Source of the DNA: an uncultured Aquimarina sp.
Lineage (GTDB): Bacteria; Bacteroidota; Bacteroidia; Flavobacteriales; Flavobacteriaceae
Direction: 5' to 3'
DNA: 64,000 bases
NCBI GenBank assembly: GCA_947496705.1
Contig: CANMDW010000021.1
Span: forward strand, 30,437 to 94,436
Each line of letters begins with the position of its first letter. Within the stretch, counting starts at the first letter, position 1. A program made the position numbers and the translations under genes. Below, in pieces: positions 43,882 to 54,107 of the stretch. Under the pieces are notes generated by a model that was not told the origin of the DNA, searched no databases, and worked only from the letters and a program-made list of their open reading frames with translations.

Positions 43882-46323
43882 ATGCAGAACAAATTTTTTT
43901 GTTTATTATTTTTTACTCACTTTGTCTTAATATCTCAAGTTAGCATTAACGGTATAGTCGTTGACAATAGTTCTAATCAACCCTTACCTTTTGCTACAGT
44001 AAAAACTAATAGTTCTTCTTATGCCCTAACCTCTGTAAATGGTGAGTTTATTATACGTTGCGACACCTATCCTGTTACTCTTACCATTAGTTATTTGGGA
44101 TATCAGGCAAAAAACATTACAATTTACTCCAAAAATGAAGAAAAAATTGAGGTAAAGCTTACTCCCAAAGAAGAAAATCTGGATACGGTAAATTTGGATA
44201 TTCAAGAAAATGTCGCTTCCAGAATTATCAAAGAAGCTATACGGAGAAAGAATCAGAATAATCCCAAAAAAGCACTCCATAGTTTTAGCTATAAAAGCTA
44301 TAATAAATTTAAAATCACCGAAGATAATAAGGCAAAATTAAACACTTCAGACACTACAAATGTCACCATGGAGCGGTTGATTAATGAAGCTCATTCTTTT
44401 TTATCAGAAAAATTAAGTTATCATCAATACAACAAAGGCCTGGAAGAAAAAGAAACGGTTCTGGGCAAAAAAATGACGGGTTTTAAAGAGCCTATCTATA
44501 ATGTATTAGGAATCAAAATACAATCTAATTCTCTTTATGACCAAGATTATACAATTTTCAATGATAAATATATAGGACCATTATCTAATCGAGCCCTCAG
44601 AAACTATTACTATAAAATCCTGGATACTACCGAGGATAAAAACCCAGCTTTTGTCATTCTTTTTCAGCCACGAAAATCAAAAAAATTCGCAAGTATAGAA
44701 GGTGTACTGTTCATAGATATAAAAACATTAGCAATTCAGAAAGCAATTATCGAATTAAGAGGCGAACTCAACGTGATGGCTGCTCATAGTTTTGAATTTT
44801 TCCCTGAGGAAGAAATCTGGTTTCCAAAAAAACAGGAAATCACCATACGCCCTGGTAATGGCAGGCAAAAAGTGAGCCTTTTTGGGGGGCAAATATCTGT
44901 AGGTAGATTGGGCAATGATAGAAGAAGTTTTACCGGAAATAATGATTTTTTGGTTTCTACTACAGACTTATTTGATATTGAACTTAATACGAAGCAGGAC
45001 GTGAAGCAAAGTCAAGCTGCCATAAAAATAGACCCCGAAGCCAATAACCGATCAGAGACATATTGGAACCAGTATCGCACAAGTGCTATTACAGAAAAGG
45101 ACCTAAACTCATTTCCGGTGGTCGACAGCATTGTAAAAGCGCAAAACATCGAACATAGAATCGATGTGATACAAAGTTTCAACATTGGTTATTATCCTGT
45201 AGGGTTTTTTGATTTTGACCTTACCTATCCCATAAAATATAACAATTATGAAGGACTACGATTAGGACTGGGTGGTCTCACCAACGCTAAATTCTCCAAA
45301 AAATTCAGATTAGAAGGATACCTCGTTTACGGTTTTAGAGACTCAAAATCAAAATATGGCGTGGGTGGAGGTATGTTACTAAATAGAAATACAAATTCGT
45401 GGTTAAATATTAACTATACCGACGATATTAAAGAAGTTGGTAGTTTTCCTTATCTTACAGATAGAAGGGTATATTCATTATTTGAACCAAGATTGGTAAA
45501 TATCGATTTTTATTATAAACATATAACGTGGAGCACCAACCTGCAGCATCAAATTTTACCGAAGCTTCTCTCTGAAGCTCAATTTTCTTTAAGCAATATA
45601 AATCAAACCGGAGGATATCAATATCGCAACAATAACACTTTGTTTTCGGGCTATAAAACCGCTGAATCTACCATTGCATTGCGCTGGAGCCCATTTAGTA
45701 AGTTTTTGAAAACCCCGACTGGGATTAAAGAAATCTATGACGGATACCCAAAAATTACGGCTCAATATACCCAGGGATTCAAAGGAGTATTTGACAGTAA
45801 TTTTAGTTATAGTAAAATCGGGATTAAAGCGCAATATGATATCACTCGTATTAATCAATCTCGCACAAGTGTTTTGTTTGAAGCCGATATTGCCACAGGA
45901 GATGTCCCACTCACCCATTTATATCATGCATATCCAAATGCTCCTACAAAAGAAACTGTGTTACAACGTTTCTCTGTGGCCGGCAGAAGAACCTTCGAAA
46001 CCATGTTTTTTGGCGAGTTTTTTAGTGACAAACTTGCAACTTTACAGATAAAACATAGAATAGAACCCATCAGATTGACGAGTTGGTTTAAGCCAGAATT
46101 GGTTTTCATAACACGATATGCCCTCGGGGATGTTGATAACTTAGAAAACCACCAAGGTGTTGAATTTAATTCTCTTCAACAGCTTTATCAGGAATCGGGA
46201 CTTGAAATCAATAAATTATTTGCCGGTTTCGGACTTAGTTTTGCATACCGGTACGGAGCATATCATTTGCCAAGATTTGAGGACAATATTTCCTTCAAGT
46301 TCACTTTTTATTTAAAACTATAA
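43882..46323 (+). CDS. DUF5686 / carboxypeptidase-regulatory-like outer-membrane protein
   Basis: About 813 residues from the ATG at 43882, chosen because a clean signal peptide (MQNKFFCLLFFTHFVLISQ) starts there. Residues about 20-110 are a CarboxypepD_reg-like beta domain (INGIVVDNSSNQPLPFATV, SYLGYQAKNI). The remainder is DUF5686, predicted as an outer-membrane barrel with the aromatic end SFKFTFYLKL. Role unknown; common in Bacteroidota. It follows frr by 89 bp. Confidence 0.85.
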   Translation: MQNKFFCLLFFTHFVLISQVSINGIVVDNSSNQPLPFATVKTNSSSYALTSVNGEFIIRCDTYPVTLTISYLGYQAKNITIYSKNEEKIEVKLTPKEENLDTVNLDIQENVASRIIKEAIRRKNQNNPKKALHSFSYKSYNKFKITEDNKAKLNTSDTTNVTMERLINEAHSFLSEKLSYHQYNKGLEEKETVLGKKMTGFKEPIYNVLGIKIQSNSLYDQDYTIFNDKYIGPLSNRALRNYYYKILDTTEDKNPAFVILFQPRKSKKFASIEGVLFIDIKTLAIQKAIIELRGELNVMAAHSFEFFPEEEIWFPKKQEITIRPGNGRQKVSLFGGQISVGRLGNDRRSFTGNNDFLVSTTDLFDIELNTKQDVKQSQAAIKIDPEANNRSETYWNQYRTSAITEKDLNSFPVVDSIVKAQNIEHRIDVIQSFNIGYYPVGFFDFDLTYPIKYNNYEGLRLGLGGLTNAKFSKKFRLEGYLVYGFRDSKSKYGVGGGMLLNRNTNSWLNINYTDDIKEVGSFPYLTDRRVYSLFEPRLVNIDFYYKHITWSTNLQHQILPKLLSEAQFSLSNINQTGGYQYRNNNTLFSGYKTAESTIALRWSPFSKFLKTPTGIKEIYDGYPKITAQYTQGFKGVFDSNFSYSKIGIKAQYDITRINQSRTSVLFEADIATGDVPLTHLYHAYPNAPTKETVLQRFSVAGRRTFETMFFGEFFSDKLATLQIKHRIEPIRLTSWFKPELVFITRYALGDVDNLENHQGVEFNSLQQLYQESGLEINKLFAGFGLSFAYRYGAYHLPRFEDNISFKFTFYLKL

Positions 46324-46628
46324 TTCTTTTCAGAATAAATAATTTTCTTTACTAAAATCACAATGAACTCATTTAGACTTTTTCATCTGGGCTGCAAATA
46401 TGCCATTATACTCCCTAATCTACCCTGACACAGGCAGGCTGTAGACAGGTTTTGACTTTTTTTTAGAACCTTTTAGCACTGCTATGCTACTCAAAAAAGG
46501 CTTCAACAGGGCGCAAAACCTTAAATTTCTACCTTGCCTGCTGCAGGCAGGCTGGCGTACCATTTAGACAGGTTCTCTTGCAGCAAAAAAAAGTCTAAAT
46601 GAGTTCAAATAATAAATCTCCAAATCCT
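46324..46628. other. Intergenic region filled by repeat copy D
   Basis: Almost entirely the inverted-repeat element at 46365-46606; no gene. Confidence 0.6.
46365..46606. repeat. Intergenic inverted-repeat element, full copy D
   Basis: A 242-bp unit with arms GAACTCATTTAGACTTTTT (46365-46383) and its complement (46588-46606), the conserved core at 46474-46499 (TAGCACTGCTATGCTACTC, then AAAAAAG) and inner CAGGCAGGCTG-type palindromes. Confidence 0.75.
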
Positions 46629-46636
46629 TACATTTG
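46629..46636 (+). promoter_or_regulatory. Candidate -7 box for the MMPL permease
   Basis: TACATTTG, 18 bp before the ATG; -33 unclear. Confidence 0.35.
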
Positions 46637-46653
46637 CACCAGGAAAGTAACGA

Positions 46654-49059
46654 ATGGCAAAATTATTAAGTTTCGGGTTTTGGAATGCATTAGCTGGGAT
46701 TATACTCCGCAATAGGGCCATCATATTTATAACTATTATTGGCATTACCGTTTTTCTAGGTTTTCAATGGAAAAACATGAGATTTTCTTATTCTGAAGCC
46801 AATCTTCTTCCAGATGATCATGAGGTAAATATAAAGTATCAGGACTTTCTTGAAAAGTTTGGAGAAGAAGGAAACCTAATTGTAATGGCCGTAAAGGACA
46901 GTACTCTTTTCACATCCAAAAAACTAAAAGCCTGGAACGATTTTAATAATTCATTCAAACAATATAATGAAATAGATTTGGTAGTTTCTATTGCCGATCT
47001 CAAAACCTTAAAAAAAGAAGATAATCCTGCTCGATTTGAGTTAGTGCCTTTTATCAAAGACACCAATTATACAAAAAAACAGGTTGCAGCATACAAATAC
47101 GAATTATTTAATAAATTACCCTTCTATGAAGGACTTGTATATAGCAAAAAGTCTCAAACTGTTCAAAGTGCGTTGTATCTGAAAAAAGATATCGTAAACA
47201 CACCTCTTAGAAAAAAGTTTATTACAGAAGTCTTACAACCTGCCGTAATAGCCTTTGAAAAAGAATACAATATCGATATAAAAGTATCTGGTATGCCATA
47301 TATCAGGACCTTGAATTCGCAAAACATCATGGATGAAATTCAGATCTTCATTCTTGCGGCCTTACTGGTTACCTCATTGATTTTCTTTTTCTTTTTCAGA
47401 TCCTTCAGAGCCACATTTATATCGATGACCGCAGTAATTATTGGGGTGATGTGGGCTTTTGGAATCCTGGGACTTTTAGAATATGAGATTACAGTACTCA
47501 CCGCTATTATTCCTCCATTGGTGATTGTTATTGGAATTCCCAATTGTATTTTTCTAATCAATAAATATCAACAGGAAATAAAAAAACATGGCAATAAAGC
47601 AAAATCCTTACAGCGTGTAATTACCAAAGTCGGAAACGCAACTTTGATGACCAATGTTACCACTGCTTCAGGGTTTGCTACTTTTGCACTCACCCAAAGC
47701 AAGCTTCTTAAAGAGTTTGGTATTGTTGCTTCGTTAAACATTGTTGCTTTATTTATCCTTTGCCTATTGGTAATCACTATTATCTATAGTTATATGCCGC
47801 AACCCAAAGAACGGCATTTAAGACATCTGGGAAAAGGATGGATAGAAAAATTAGTAGACTGGATGGAAAATATGGTGAAAAACCGACGCGTGACCATCTA
47901 TTTTTCTTCGGTTATTATCCTGATTATTAGTATCATTGGTATTTATACTATAAAAGTTTCGGGGAGTTTATTGGAAGACATGCCCGAAACTGCAGAATTC
48001 TATAAAGACATAGAATTTTTTGAAGATGAGTTTGACGGTATTATGCCACTGGAAATATTAATCGATACCAAAAGAAAGCAAGGAGTTTTAAAATTACCTA
48101 CCTTAAAACGTATGGAACAACTTCAGGATCTACTTGAAGAAACACCTGAACTGTCAAAACCAATTTCTATTGTGAGTTTGGTCAAATATTCTAAACAGGC
48201 TTTCTATAATGGAAATCCAAAATATTATCAGATCCCCACCAGCCAGGAACGAAACTTTATCTTGCCATATGCCAAAAGTTTTGAATCTCAGGCAAAAGTA
48301 ATGCAAAACTATGTAGATTCTACAGGGCAGTATGCAAGAATCACAGCTTTTATGAAGGATGTGGGCACCGAAGAAATGGATCGCATCGAAACTACTCTTG
48401 CCCCAAAATTGGAGAAAATATTTCCAAAAGATCGTTATGATGTATCTTTTACTGGTAAAGCACTTATTTTTCAGAAAGGAACAAAATACCTGGTTTGGAA
48501 CCTAACTTTCTCACTCGGCCTAGCAGTACTCTTAATTGCACTATTTATGGCCTGGATGTTCAGGTCCTGGAAAATGATTGTTATATCTATGATTCCCAAT
48601 CTTTTACCTTTATTAATGACTGCGGGACTAATGGGATTTCTTGGGGTACCTATAAAACCGTCTACCATATTGGTTTTTAGTATTGCATTTGGTATTTCTG
48701 TAGACGACACCATACATTTTCTTGCAAAATACAGGCAGGAGTTAAAATCTAATCATTGGAGAATTAAAAAATCTGTCTTTGCATCATTAAGAGAAACCGG
48801 TGTGAGCATGTTTTACACCTCTACCGTCCTATTTTTTGGTTTCTCGGTATTTATGATCTCCAGTTTTGGAGGTACCAAAGCGTTAGGAGGGTTGGTATCT
48901 ACCACTTTATTATTTGCGATGCTGGCCAATCTGTTATTACTTCCTTCTTTATTACTCTCGTTAGAACGCAGTATTGCCAACAAAAAGACGTTAAAAGAAC
49001 CTACCTTAAAAATTATTCCTAATGACGAGGAACTAGAAGAATCCGACGAGGAAGAATAA
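46654..49059 (+). CDS. MMPL-type RND superfamily transporter
   Basis: An 801-residue inner-membrane permease with two repeats, each of one helix, a periplasmic domain and five helices (helix clusters about 18-35, 228-375, 418-440 and 615-780). It shows typical stretches SEANLLPDDHEV and FGISVDDTIHFLAKYRQELK with the proton-relay Asp pair, and the acidic cytoplasmic tail EELEESDEEE. Relatives export lipids or hopanoids; the cargo here is unknown. It stands alone between repeat copy D and asnS. Confidence 0.88.
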   Translation: MAKLLSFGFWNALAGIILRNRAIIFITIIGITVFLGFQWKNMRFSYSEANLLPDDHEVNIKYQDFLEKFGEEGNLIVMAVKDSTLFTSKKLKAWNDFNNSFKQYNEIDLVVSIADLKTLKKEDNPARFELVPFIKDTNYTKKQVAAYKYELFNKLPFYEGLVYSKKSQTVQSALYLKKDIVNTPLRKKFITEVLQPAVIAFEKEYNIDIKVSGMPYIRTLNSQNIMDEIQIFILAALLVTSLIFFFFFRSFRATFISMTAVIIGVMWAFGILGLLEYEITVLTAIIPPLVIVIGIPNCIFLINKYQQEIKKHGNKAKSLQRVITKVGNATLMTNVTTASGFATFALTQSKLLKEFGIVASLNIVALFILCLLVITIIYSYMPQPKERHLRHLGKGWIEKLVDWMENMVKNRRVTIYFSSVIILIISIIGIYTIKVSGSLLEDMPETAEFYKDIEFFEDEFDGIMPLEILIDTKRKQGVLKLPTLKRMEQLQDLLEETPELSKPISIVSLVKYSKQAFYNGNPKYYQIPTSQERNFILPYAKSFESQAKVMQNYVDSTGQYARITAFMKDVGTEEMDRIETTLAPKLEKIFPKDRYDVSFTGKALIFQKGTKYLVWNLTFSLGLAVLLIALFMAWMFRSWKMIVISMIPNLLPLLMTAGLMGFLGVPIKPSTILVFSIAFGISVDDTIHFLAKYRQELKSNHWRIKKSVFASLRETGVSMFYTSTVLFFGFSVFMISSFGGTKALGGLVSTTLLFAMLANLLLLPSLLLSLERSIANKKTLKEPTLKIIPNDEELEESDEEE

Positions 49060-49601
49060 CACCCATTGAATTTTATACCGTGATTTCAAACAAGAGCTGG
49101 TATTATCCGTTTTTTTTATTTAAAAATAAAAAGCCCCGTTAGAAACTAACGGGACTTATGTAAGATAGATTACCCCAAAACCTATCGAACTAAACTTAAC
49201 GTAAACACAATCGTCATAATTGCAAGTGCAATATACACTCCCTTTTTGTATTTTGAAACACCTTATGGGGGGGAAAAATCCCCTTTTTTACAAAATAACA
49301 ATAATTTTAACGTTTTTCAAACACAGAGAAGCAAAAAAACATTCGCAAAATACTGTTTTACAAGATGTTGTAAAAAAAAATAAAACTCATTTCCTTTCAA
49401 AAAAAAATAAAAACAGAAGGTGTTCTTAACCTAAAACATCCAGATTTTTTCATTTTTATATAGAATCATGATTTCAAAAAATGTCAGATTTTAATTTCTA
49501 AACAAATCTTTTAAGTGAGTTCAATCAAAAAGAATACCAAACCATCAATTATTTTGATTTTTTTTTGAATTATAACATTAGGTGGCAATCAGATTAAAAA
49601 T
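49060..49601. other. Intergenic region upstream of asnS
   Basis: No supported gene. It has a hairpin (49131-49157) with a U-tract only on the minus strand, a GGGG/CCCC hairpin followed by T on the plus strand (49267-49290), and long A-rich tracts. Confidence 0.5.
49131..49157 (-). terminator. Hairpin, terminator-like on the minus strand
   Basis: AAGCCCCGTTA / TAACGGGACTT (one mismatch). The T-rich tail lies on the minus-strand side, but no annotated minus-strand gene precedes it; it may also attenuate read-through from the permease gene. Confidence 0.5.
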
Positions 49602-49609
49602 TATCTTTG
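49602..49609 (+). promoter_or_regulatory. Candidate -7 box for asnS
   Basis: TATCTTTG, 85 bp before the asnS start codon. Confidence 0.35.
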
Positions 49610-49693
49610 CTACCTTAAAATTTTTACATCATCTTATTTCTTTATCCCTTGCTTGTAAAGAAAGATTTAATTAATATCACAAAATAGCATACA

Positions 49694-51136
49694 ATGAAAC
49701 ATACTAAAGTAATAGAAGTACTACAAAGTGACCAGCTATTACAACCCATAACGATAAAGGGGTGGGTTCGTTCTTTTAGAAATGATCGCTTTATTGCGGT
49801 TAATGACGGGTCAACGATCAATAACATTCAGTGTGTTTTAGAAGACAATACCATTGATAAAACTATTCAAAACAGAATACATATTGGTGCTGCAGTTGCT
49901 ATTACCGGTACTTTGGTAGAAAGTCAGGGAAAAGGTCAGCGGGTGGAGATACAGGTGTCTAATGTTGAAATTGAAGGAGATGCTGATCCCGAAGAATTAA
50001 AGCTAACTATTTTATCTCCAAAGCGCCATAGTTTGGAAAAACTAAGAGAGCAAGCGCATCTTAGAATTCGTACCAATACTTTTGGGGCTATTATGCGTGT
50101 GCGATCAAAACTATCTTTTGCAATTCATGAATATTTTCAAAAGAATGATTTTTATTATGTACACACCCCTGTGATCACCAAAAGCGATGCAGAAGGTGCG
50201 GGAGAAGCTTTTAAAGTCACTAATCTAGATCTAAATAACATTCCCAAAGATGATAACGGTGAAGTTGACTATAAAGAAGATTTCTTTGGTGGTGAAACTA
50301 ATCTTACAGTATCTGGACAGTTAGAGGCAGAAACCTATGCGATGGGATTGGGCCAAGTATATACTTTTGGTCCTACTTTCAGGGCAGAAAACTCGAATAC
50401 CTCTCGTCACCTTTCAGAATTCTGGATGATTGAGCCAGAGGTTGCCTTCTGTGATCTTGACGGTAATATGGACTTGGCTGAAGATTTTATCAAATATGTG
50501 ATACAGTATGCAATGGATAACTGCCAGGATGATTTAGAATTTTTAGAAAATCGTTTGGTGCAGGAAGATAAACAAAAACCACAGGCAGAACGTGCAGATA
50601 TGTTACTGCGTGATAAATTAAAGTTTGTTTTAGAGAATAACTTCAAGCGTGTTAGTTATACCGAAGCAATCGAAATTTTGAAAAATTCTAAGCCTAATAA
50701 GAAGAAAAAATTCAAGTTTCCTATCGATGGATGGGGTGCCGATCTGCAAAGTGAGCACGAGCGGTTTTTGGTTGAAAAGCATTTTAAATGCCCAGTGATC
50801 TTATTTGATTATCCTGCCGATATCAAATCGTTCTATATGCGCCTTAATGAGGATGGAAAAACAGTAAGAGCCATGGATATTTTATTTCCTGGAATTGGTG
50901 AGATTGTCGGGGGTTCTCAGCGTGAAGAACGCCTGGATGTATTAAAAGAAAAAATGGCTGCTCTTAATATCCCTGAAGAAGATTTATGGTGGTATCTGGA
51001 CCTAAGGCGTTTTGGGACTTGTGTTCACAGTGGTTTTGGCCTTGGGTTTGAGCGTTTAGTATTGTTTGTGACCGGAATGGGAAATATACGTGATGTGATT
51101 CCTTATCCAAGAACACCACTTAATGCAGAGTTTTAA
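49694..51136 (+). CDS. asnS: Asparaginyl-tRNA synthetase
   Basis: Class IIb synthetase, 480 residues. The N-terminal OB fold (ITIKGWVRSFRNDRFIAVNDGS) binds the anticodon; class II motifs are FTFGPTFRAENSNTSRHLSEFWMIEPE (motif 2) and GFGLGFERLVLFVTGM (motif 3). The closing RDVIPYPRTPLNAEF is the Asn-specific form. Monocistronic, convergent with the LytTR operon. Confidence 0.97.
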   Translation: MKHTKVIEVLQSDQLLQPITIKGWVRSFRNDRFIAVNDGSTINNIQCVLEDNTIDKTIQNRIHIGAAVAITGTLVESQGKGQRVEIQVSNVEIEGDADPEELKLTILSPKRHSLEKLREQAHLRIRTNTFGAIMRVRSKLSFAIHEYFQKNDFYYVHTPVITKSDAEGAGEAFKVTNLDLNNIPKDDNGEVDYKEDFFGGETNLTVSGQLEAETYAMGLGQVYTFGPTFRAENSNTSRHLSEFWMIEPEVAFCDLDGNMDLAEDFIKYVIQYAMDNCQDDLEFLENRLVQEDKQKPQAERADMLLRDKLKFVLENNFKRVSYTEAIEILKNSKPNKKKKFKFPIDGWGADLQSEHERFLVEKHFKCPVILFDYPADIKSFYMRLNEDGKTVRAMDILFPGIGEIVGGSQREERLDVLKEKMAALNIPEEDLWWYLDLRRFGTCVHSGFGLGFERLVLFVTGMGNIRDVIPYPRTPLNAEF

Positions 51137-51236
51137 TTTTTTCTATGAACTCCTCTTGAGTAATGGTTTTAGGCCGAAAAGTTTGGCTTCTGCACTATAA
51201 TGAAGTAGTTTTTTTCAGCATAGCTATAGCTAGCCT

Positions 51237-51995
51237 TTAGTTCCCTTCAAACCATTGTTTAAAGTCTGCGACTTTTTCTCTACTTACAATTATTTCTTTC
51301 TCTATATTTTGGGATAGCGTTAGTTTCAAGCGCCTGTTGGAATAGATCAATACATCCTCAATAGCATTGATATTAACAATAAAAGTTCGGTTCACCCTAA
51401 AAAAACTTTTGGGTTCCAACATTTCTTCCAAACTCTCCAGTTTATACTCGATCATATATTTTTTTCTGCTGCTAGTAACAAGGTAAGCATCACGTCCTTC
51501 TGCAAAGAAAAAGGAAATATCCTCACTCTTAACAGAATGAATATGATTTCCTAAACTCACCAAAAATCTGTTTTTAAATACTTTATCAGTCATATGCTTT
51601 ACCACTTGGCTAACGTCATTCTTCCCCGAAAATTGAGACCGGAGTGCTTCCAGTTTTTTTAGTGCTTTTGAAAGATCTGTAAACAATATTGGTTTTAGAA
51701 GATAGTCTATACTATTCACCTTAAAGGCGTCAATAGCAAACTCATCAAAAGCAGTGGTGAAGATTACCGGTTTATTTATTTTAACTGTGTTAAAAATCTC
51801 AAAACTGAGTCCATCAGCAAGTTGAACATCCATAAAAAAAAGATCCACTTCTTCCTGATGAGATGTTATCCATAGCACCGCTTCTTCTATAGAAGCTAGT
51901 TTGCCCATTATCAGAATATCGGCATCATATTTCAACAGATAACGCTCTAATTTTTCTGCTGCTAAAGGTTCATCTTCAACTATAACTACTTTCAT
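51237..51995 (-). CDS. LytTR-family response regulator
   Basis: A 252-residue regulator. The receiver domain (1-120) has VEDEPLA, phospho-acceptor Asp56 (FFMDVQL) and VFTTAF / DYLLKP; the LytTR DNA-binding domain (about 150-248) has FFFAEGRDAYLVTS and FRVNRTFIVNI. Its start overlaps the upstream kinase-like gene by 20 bp, indicating tight coupling. It is the output of the four-gene operon 51237-55562; DNA targets are not visible. Confidence 0.93.
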   Translation of the reverse strand: MKVVIVEDEPLAAEKLERYLLKYDADILIMGKLASIEEAVLWITSHQEEVDLFFMDVQLADGLSFEIFNTVKINKPVIFTTAFDEFAIDAFKVNSIDYLLKPILFTDLSKALKKLEALRSQFSGKNDVSQVVKHMTDKVFKNRFLVSLGNHIHSVKSEDISFFFAEGRDAYLVTSSRKKYMIEYKLESLEEMLEPKSFFRVNRTFIVNINAIEDVLIYSNRRLKLTLSQNIEKEIIVSREKVADFKQWFEGN

Positions 51996-53010
51996 TAATA
52001 GTAAGTTTTGGTATATAAATCACATTATAAATATCATCTTTTGTAATGGTAATCTCAAGATTGGTATAGAACCGATACATATCGCCAATATCCTTGATGC
52101 TATTGTTATCTATGGTATAGCAAATTTTTTCCTGATGTGGATATTTCAATAAAATATACTTCGGATCCTGAGCTATAGTTACCATAAGTTCTGTTTCCCA
52201 AGAAATAATCGTGCTTCTTATAATCTGTTCTGCACAGGATAAGATACTTCCCGGAACTACCAAAGTATCTATTGATTCTTCTTCAATAAATCGTGTTTTT
52301 CTATAAGGCAAATATCCAAACAAAAGTAACAGATGATCTAAAACAGCCAGCTCTTCGGCAATAGACACCAATTCTTTTGTAGTTTCTGAAAGGATGTATC
52401 TGTAAACAGCAGAAAAATGATCTGTCAAAAGTTCTGCTTTATCTGTATCTTTTTTCATCAATACGATCAATGATTCAATGGTTTCAAATAGTAACGTAGG
52501 GTTCATTCCTTTTTTAAATTGAAGAAAATCTTGTTCTACCCCTTCTTTTATAGATAATTCTGTAGTCATTATTTCTGTATTTACTTTATGTAAAAACAGG
52601 TGGCTAAGATATAATGAAAGGTATATTATTGTAATAACAGAAAAGATACTATTAAAAATGGTAAGCTCTGAAATATTAGGTGTAAACCCTAACATCAAAT
52701 CAAAATACAAAAACATAGATCCGGAAACTAAAAGGATAGAGGCAATTACTGAAATAACTATCTGAAGTATGATCTTACCGATAAAAGACCTTGGGAATTT
52801 CAGTTTTTCAAAAAAAAGTAAAGAAATCCTGGAATATTCCTGAATAAGATATGCTAATCCAATACACACATATAATTCCTGACCCAGAAACTCTTCCTGT
52901 AATTGGGCGACATTATTATTAATTAACAAAATAAGCAGATATACCAACATCCCACTACAAAGAGGGCTAATGATTCTAAATATAGGATGATGTATGAATA
53001 ATGTATTCAT
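51976..53010 (-). CDS. Degenerate LytS-type histidine kinase (pseudokinase)
   Basis: A 344-residue membrane protein with about four helices (10-35, 42-60, 80-105, 120-145) followed by a His_kinase-like cytoplasmic part. Aligned with the neighbouring kinase, the acceptor motif PHFLFN reads PTLLFE, so the phospho-acceptor His is a Thr, and the ATP-site N-box VENAVKHN reads AEQIIRST. The glycine-rich lid is also missing. It therefore probably cannot bind ATP or phosphorylate, and may act as a regulatory or heterodimer partner. It overlaps the kinase gene by 4 bp and the regulator gene by 20 bp. Confidence 0.75.
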   Translation of the reverse strand: MNTLFIHHPIFRIISPLCSGMLVYLLILLINNNVAQLQEEFLGQELYVCIGLAYLIQEYSRISLLFFEKLKFPRSFIGKIILQIVISVIASILLVSGSMFLYFDLMLGFTPNISELTIFNSIFSVITIIYLSLYLSHLFLHKVNTEIMTTELSIKEGVEQDFLQFKKGMNPTLLFETIESLIVLMKKDTDKAELLTDHFSAVYRYILSETTKELVSIAEELAVLDHLLLLFGYLPYRKTRFIEEESIDTLVVPGSILSCAEQIIRSTIISWETELMVTIAQDPKYILLKYPHQEKICYTIDNNSIKDIGDMYRFYTNLEITITKDDIYNVIYIPKLTINESSYS

Positions 53011-54053
53011 ATAATAATGGGAAGTTTTACAGTAAATCGTTCATCATCTATAATCTCAATAGTCTTATTGAATATGAGTTCATATCTGGATTTTATATTG
53101 CCTAGTCCGATTCTAAAAGAATCTACTCCTTTAGGTTGTACAGTCTTGTTATTCGATACACTGATGCTGTTATGATCACAGCTAATAATCACTGCTACTA
53201 CTTGCGAAGAAGTCATTTTATTATGTTTTACAGCATTCTCTACCAGCATTTGAAGAGTTAGCAGAGGGATTTTAGTTTTTAATACCTGATCTGGTAACAT
53301 AACCTCTAAACTGATACGATCATTAAATCGTGTTTGTAGTAAAAAGTAATAGGAATTGACAAATCGTAACTCTTCTTCTACCGTCAGCCATTTGTTTTCA
53401 TATTTATTTAGAATATATTGATAAGACTTTGCAAGTTCCCGAATAAAAAGTTCTGCTTTTTTTATATCGCTGAACAGTAAAGAAGATATCGTATTCATAC
53501 TGTTGAATAAAAAATGCGGACTTAATTGTGATTTTAATGCCGTTAATTGTAATTCGGTTTGTTTTCGTTCTAATTGCAATGCTAGAATTTGACCCTTTGC
53601 GTACTGATAATAGGAATGTATGGCAAAGTAAATTACGTTATACACCAGGGAAACGAAAAATATCAGAATGATTAACTTTAGTAGTGTTTCATTATACTCT
53701 TCTACAAAAGAAACCTGTGAATCTTCTATAAAAACATATCCATACAAAGCGATACTTATTAAGAGAAAGGCAATGATGGTATTGGATAAAACACCTGTCA
53801 AAAGACGCAATCCGGTAAATTTTTTCCAGGAAACAAAACGGTTGAACACTTCATTAAAGTTACTGATTGTATATGCAATAATAACTCCTAAAAACCCCGA
53901 CAGCCATAACAGCATTACATTCTCTTTTTCCTGAGTAAAACCTAAAAAAATATAGCAGAGTATTCCCAGAATACATCCTACAAAAATGATGGTGAAATAT
54001 TTTTTCACGACAGGGGATAATTGGTATAAATAATGATCTAAACTAAACTTCAT
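53007..54053 (-). CDS. LytS-type sensor histidine kinase
   Basis: A 348-residue protein with four membrane helices in two pairs (about 16-38, 45-62, 82-105, 122-145), a short coiled linker, then His_kinase with acceptor His180 (LSPHFLFNSMNTI) and HATPase with LQMLVENAVKHNK and FRIGLGNIKSRYEL. No large extracellular sensor domain, so the signal may come from the membrane or from the secreted repeat protein encoded upstream (54 bp). It should phosphorylate the LytTR regulator. Confidence 0.9.
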   Translation of the reverse strand: MKFSLDHYLYQLSPVVKKYFTIIFVGCILGILCYIFLGFTQEKENVMLLWLSGFLGVIIAYTISNFNEVFNRFVSWKKFTGLRLLTGVLSNTIIAFLLISIALYGYVFIEDSQVSFVEEYNETLLKLIILIFFVSLVYNVIYFAIHSYYQYAKGQILALQLERKQTELQLTALKSQLSPHFLFNSMNTISSLLFSDIKKAELFIRELAKSYQYILNKYENKWLTVEEELRFVNSYYFLLQTRFNDRISLEVMLPDQVLKTKIPLLTLQMLVENAVKHNKMTSSQVVAVIISCDHNSISVSNNKTVQPKGVDSFRIGLGNIKSRYELIFNKTIEIIDDERFTVKLPIII

Positions 54054-54107
54054 CCTACCAAAATAATCAATATAAAATAATGATTGGCAGGATGAAATGT
54101 TTTATCG

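Noticed and set aside
51137..51236. GAACTCCTCTTGAG, similar to the left arm of the inverted-repeat family
   Set aside because: No matching right arm or core; similarity too short to call a copy.
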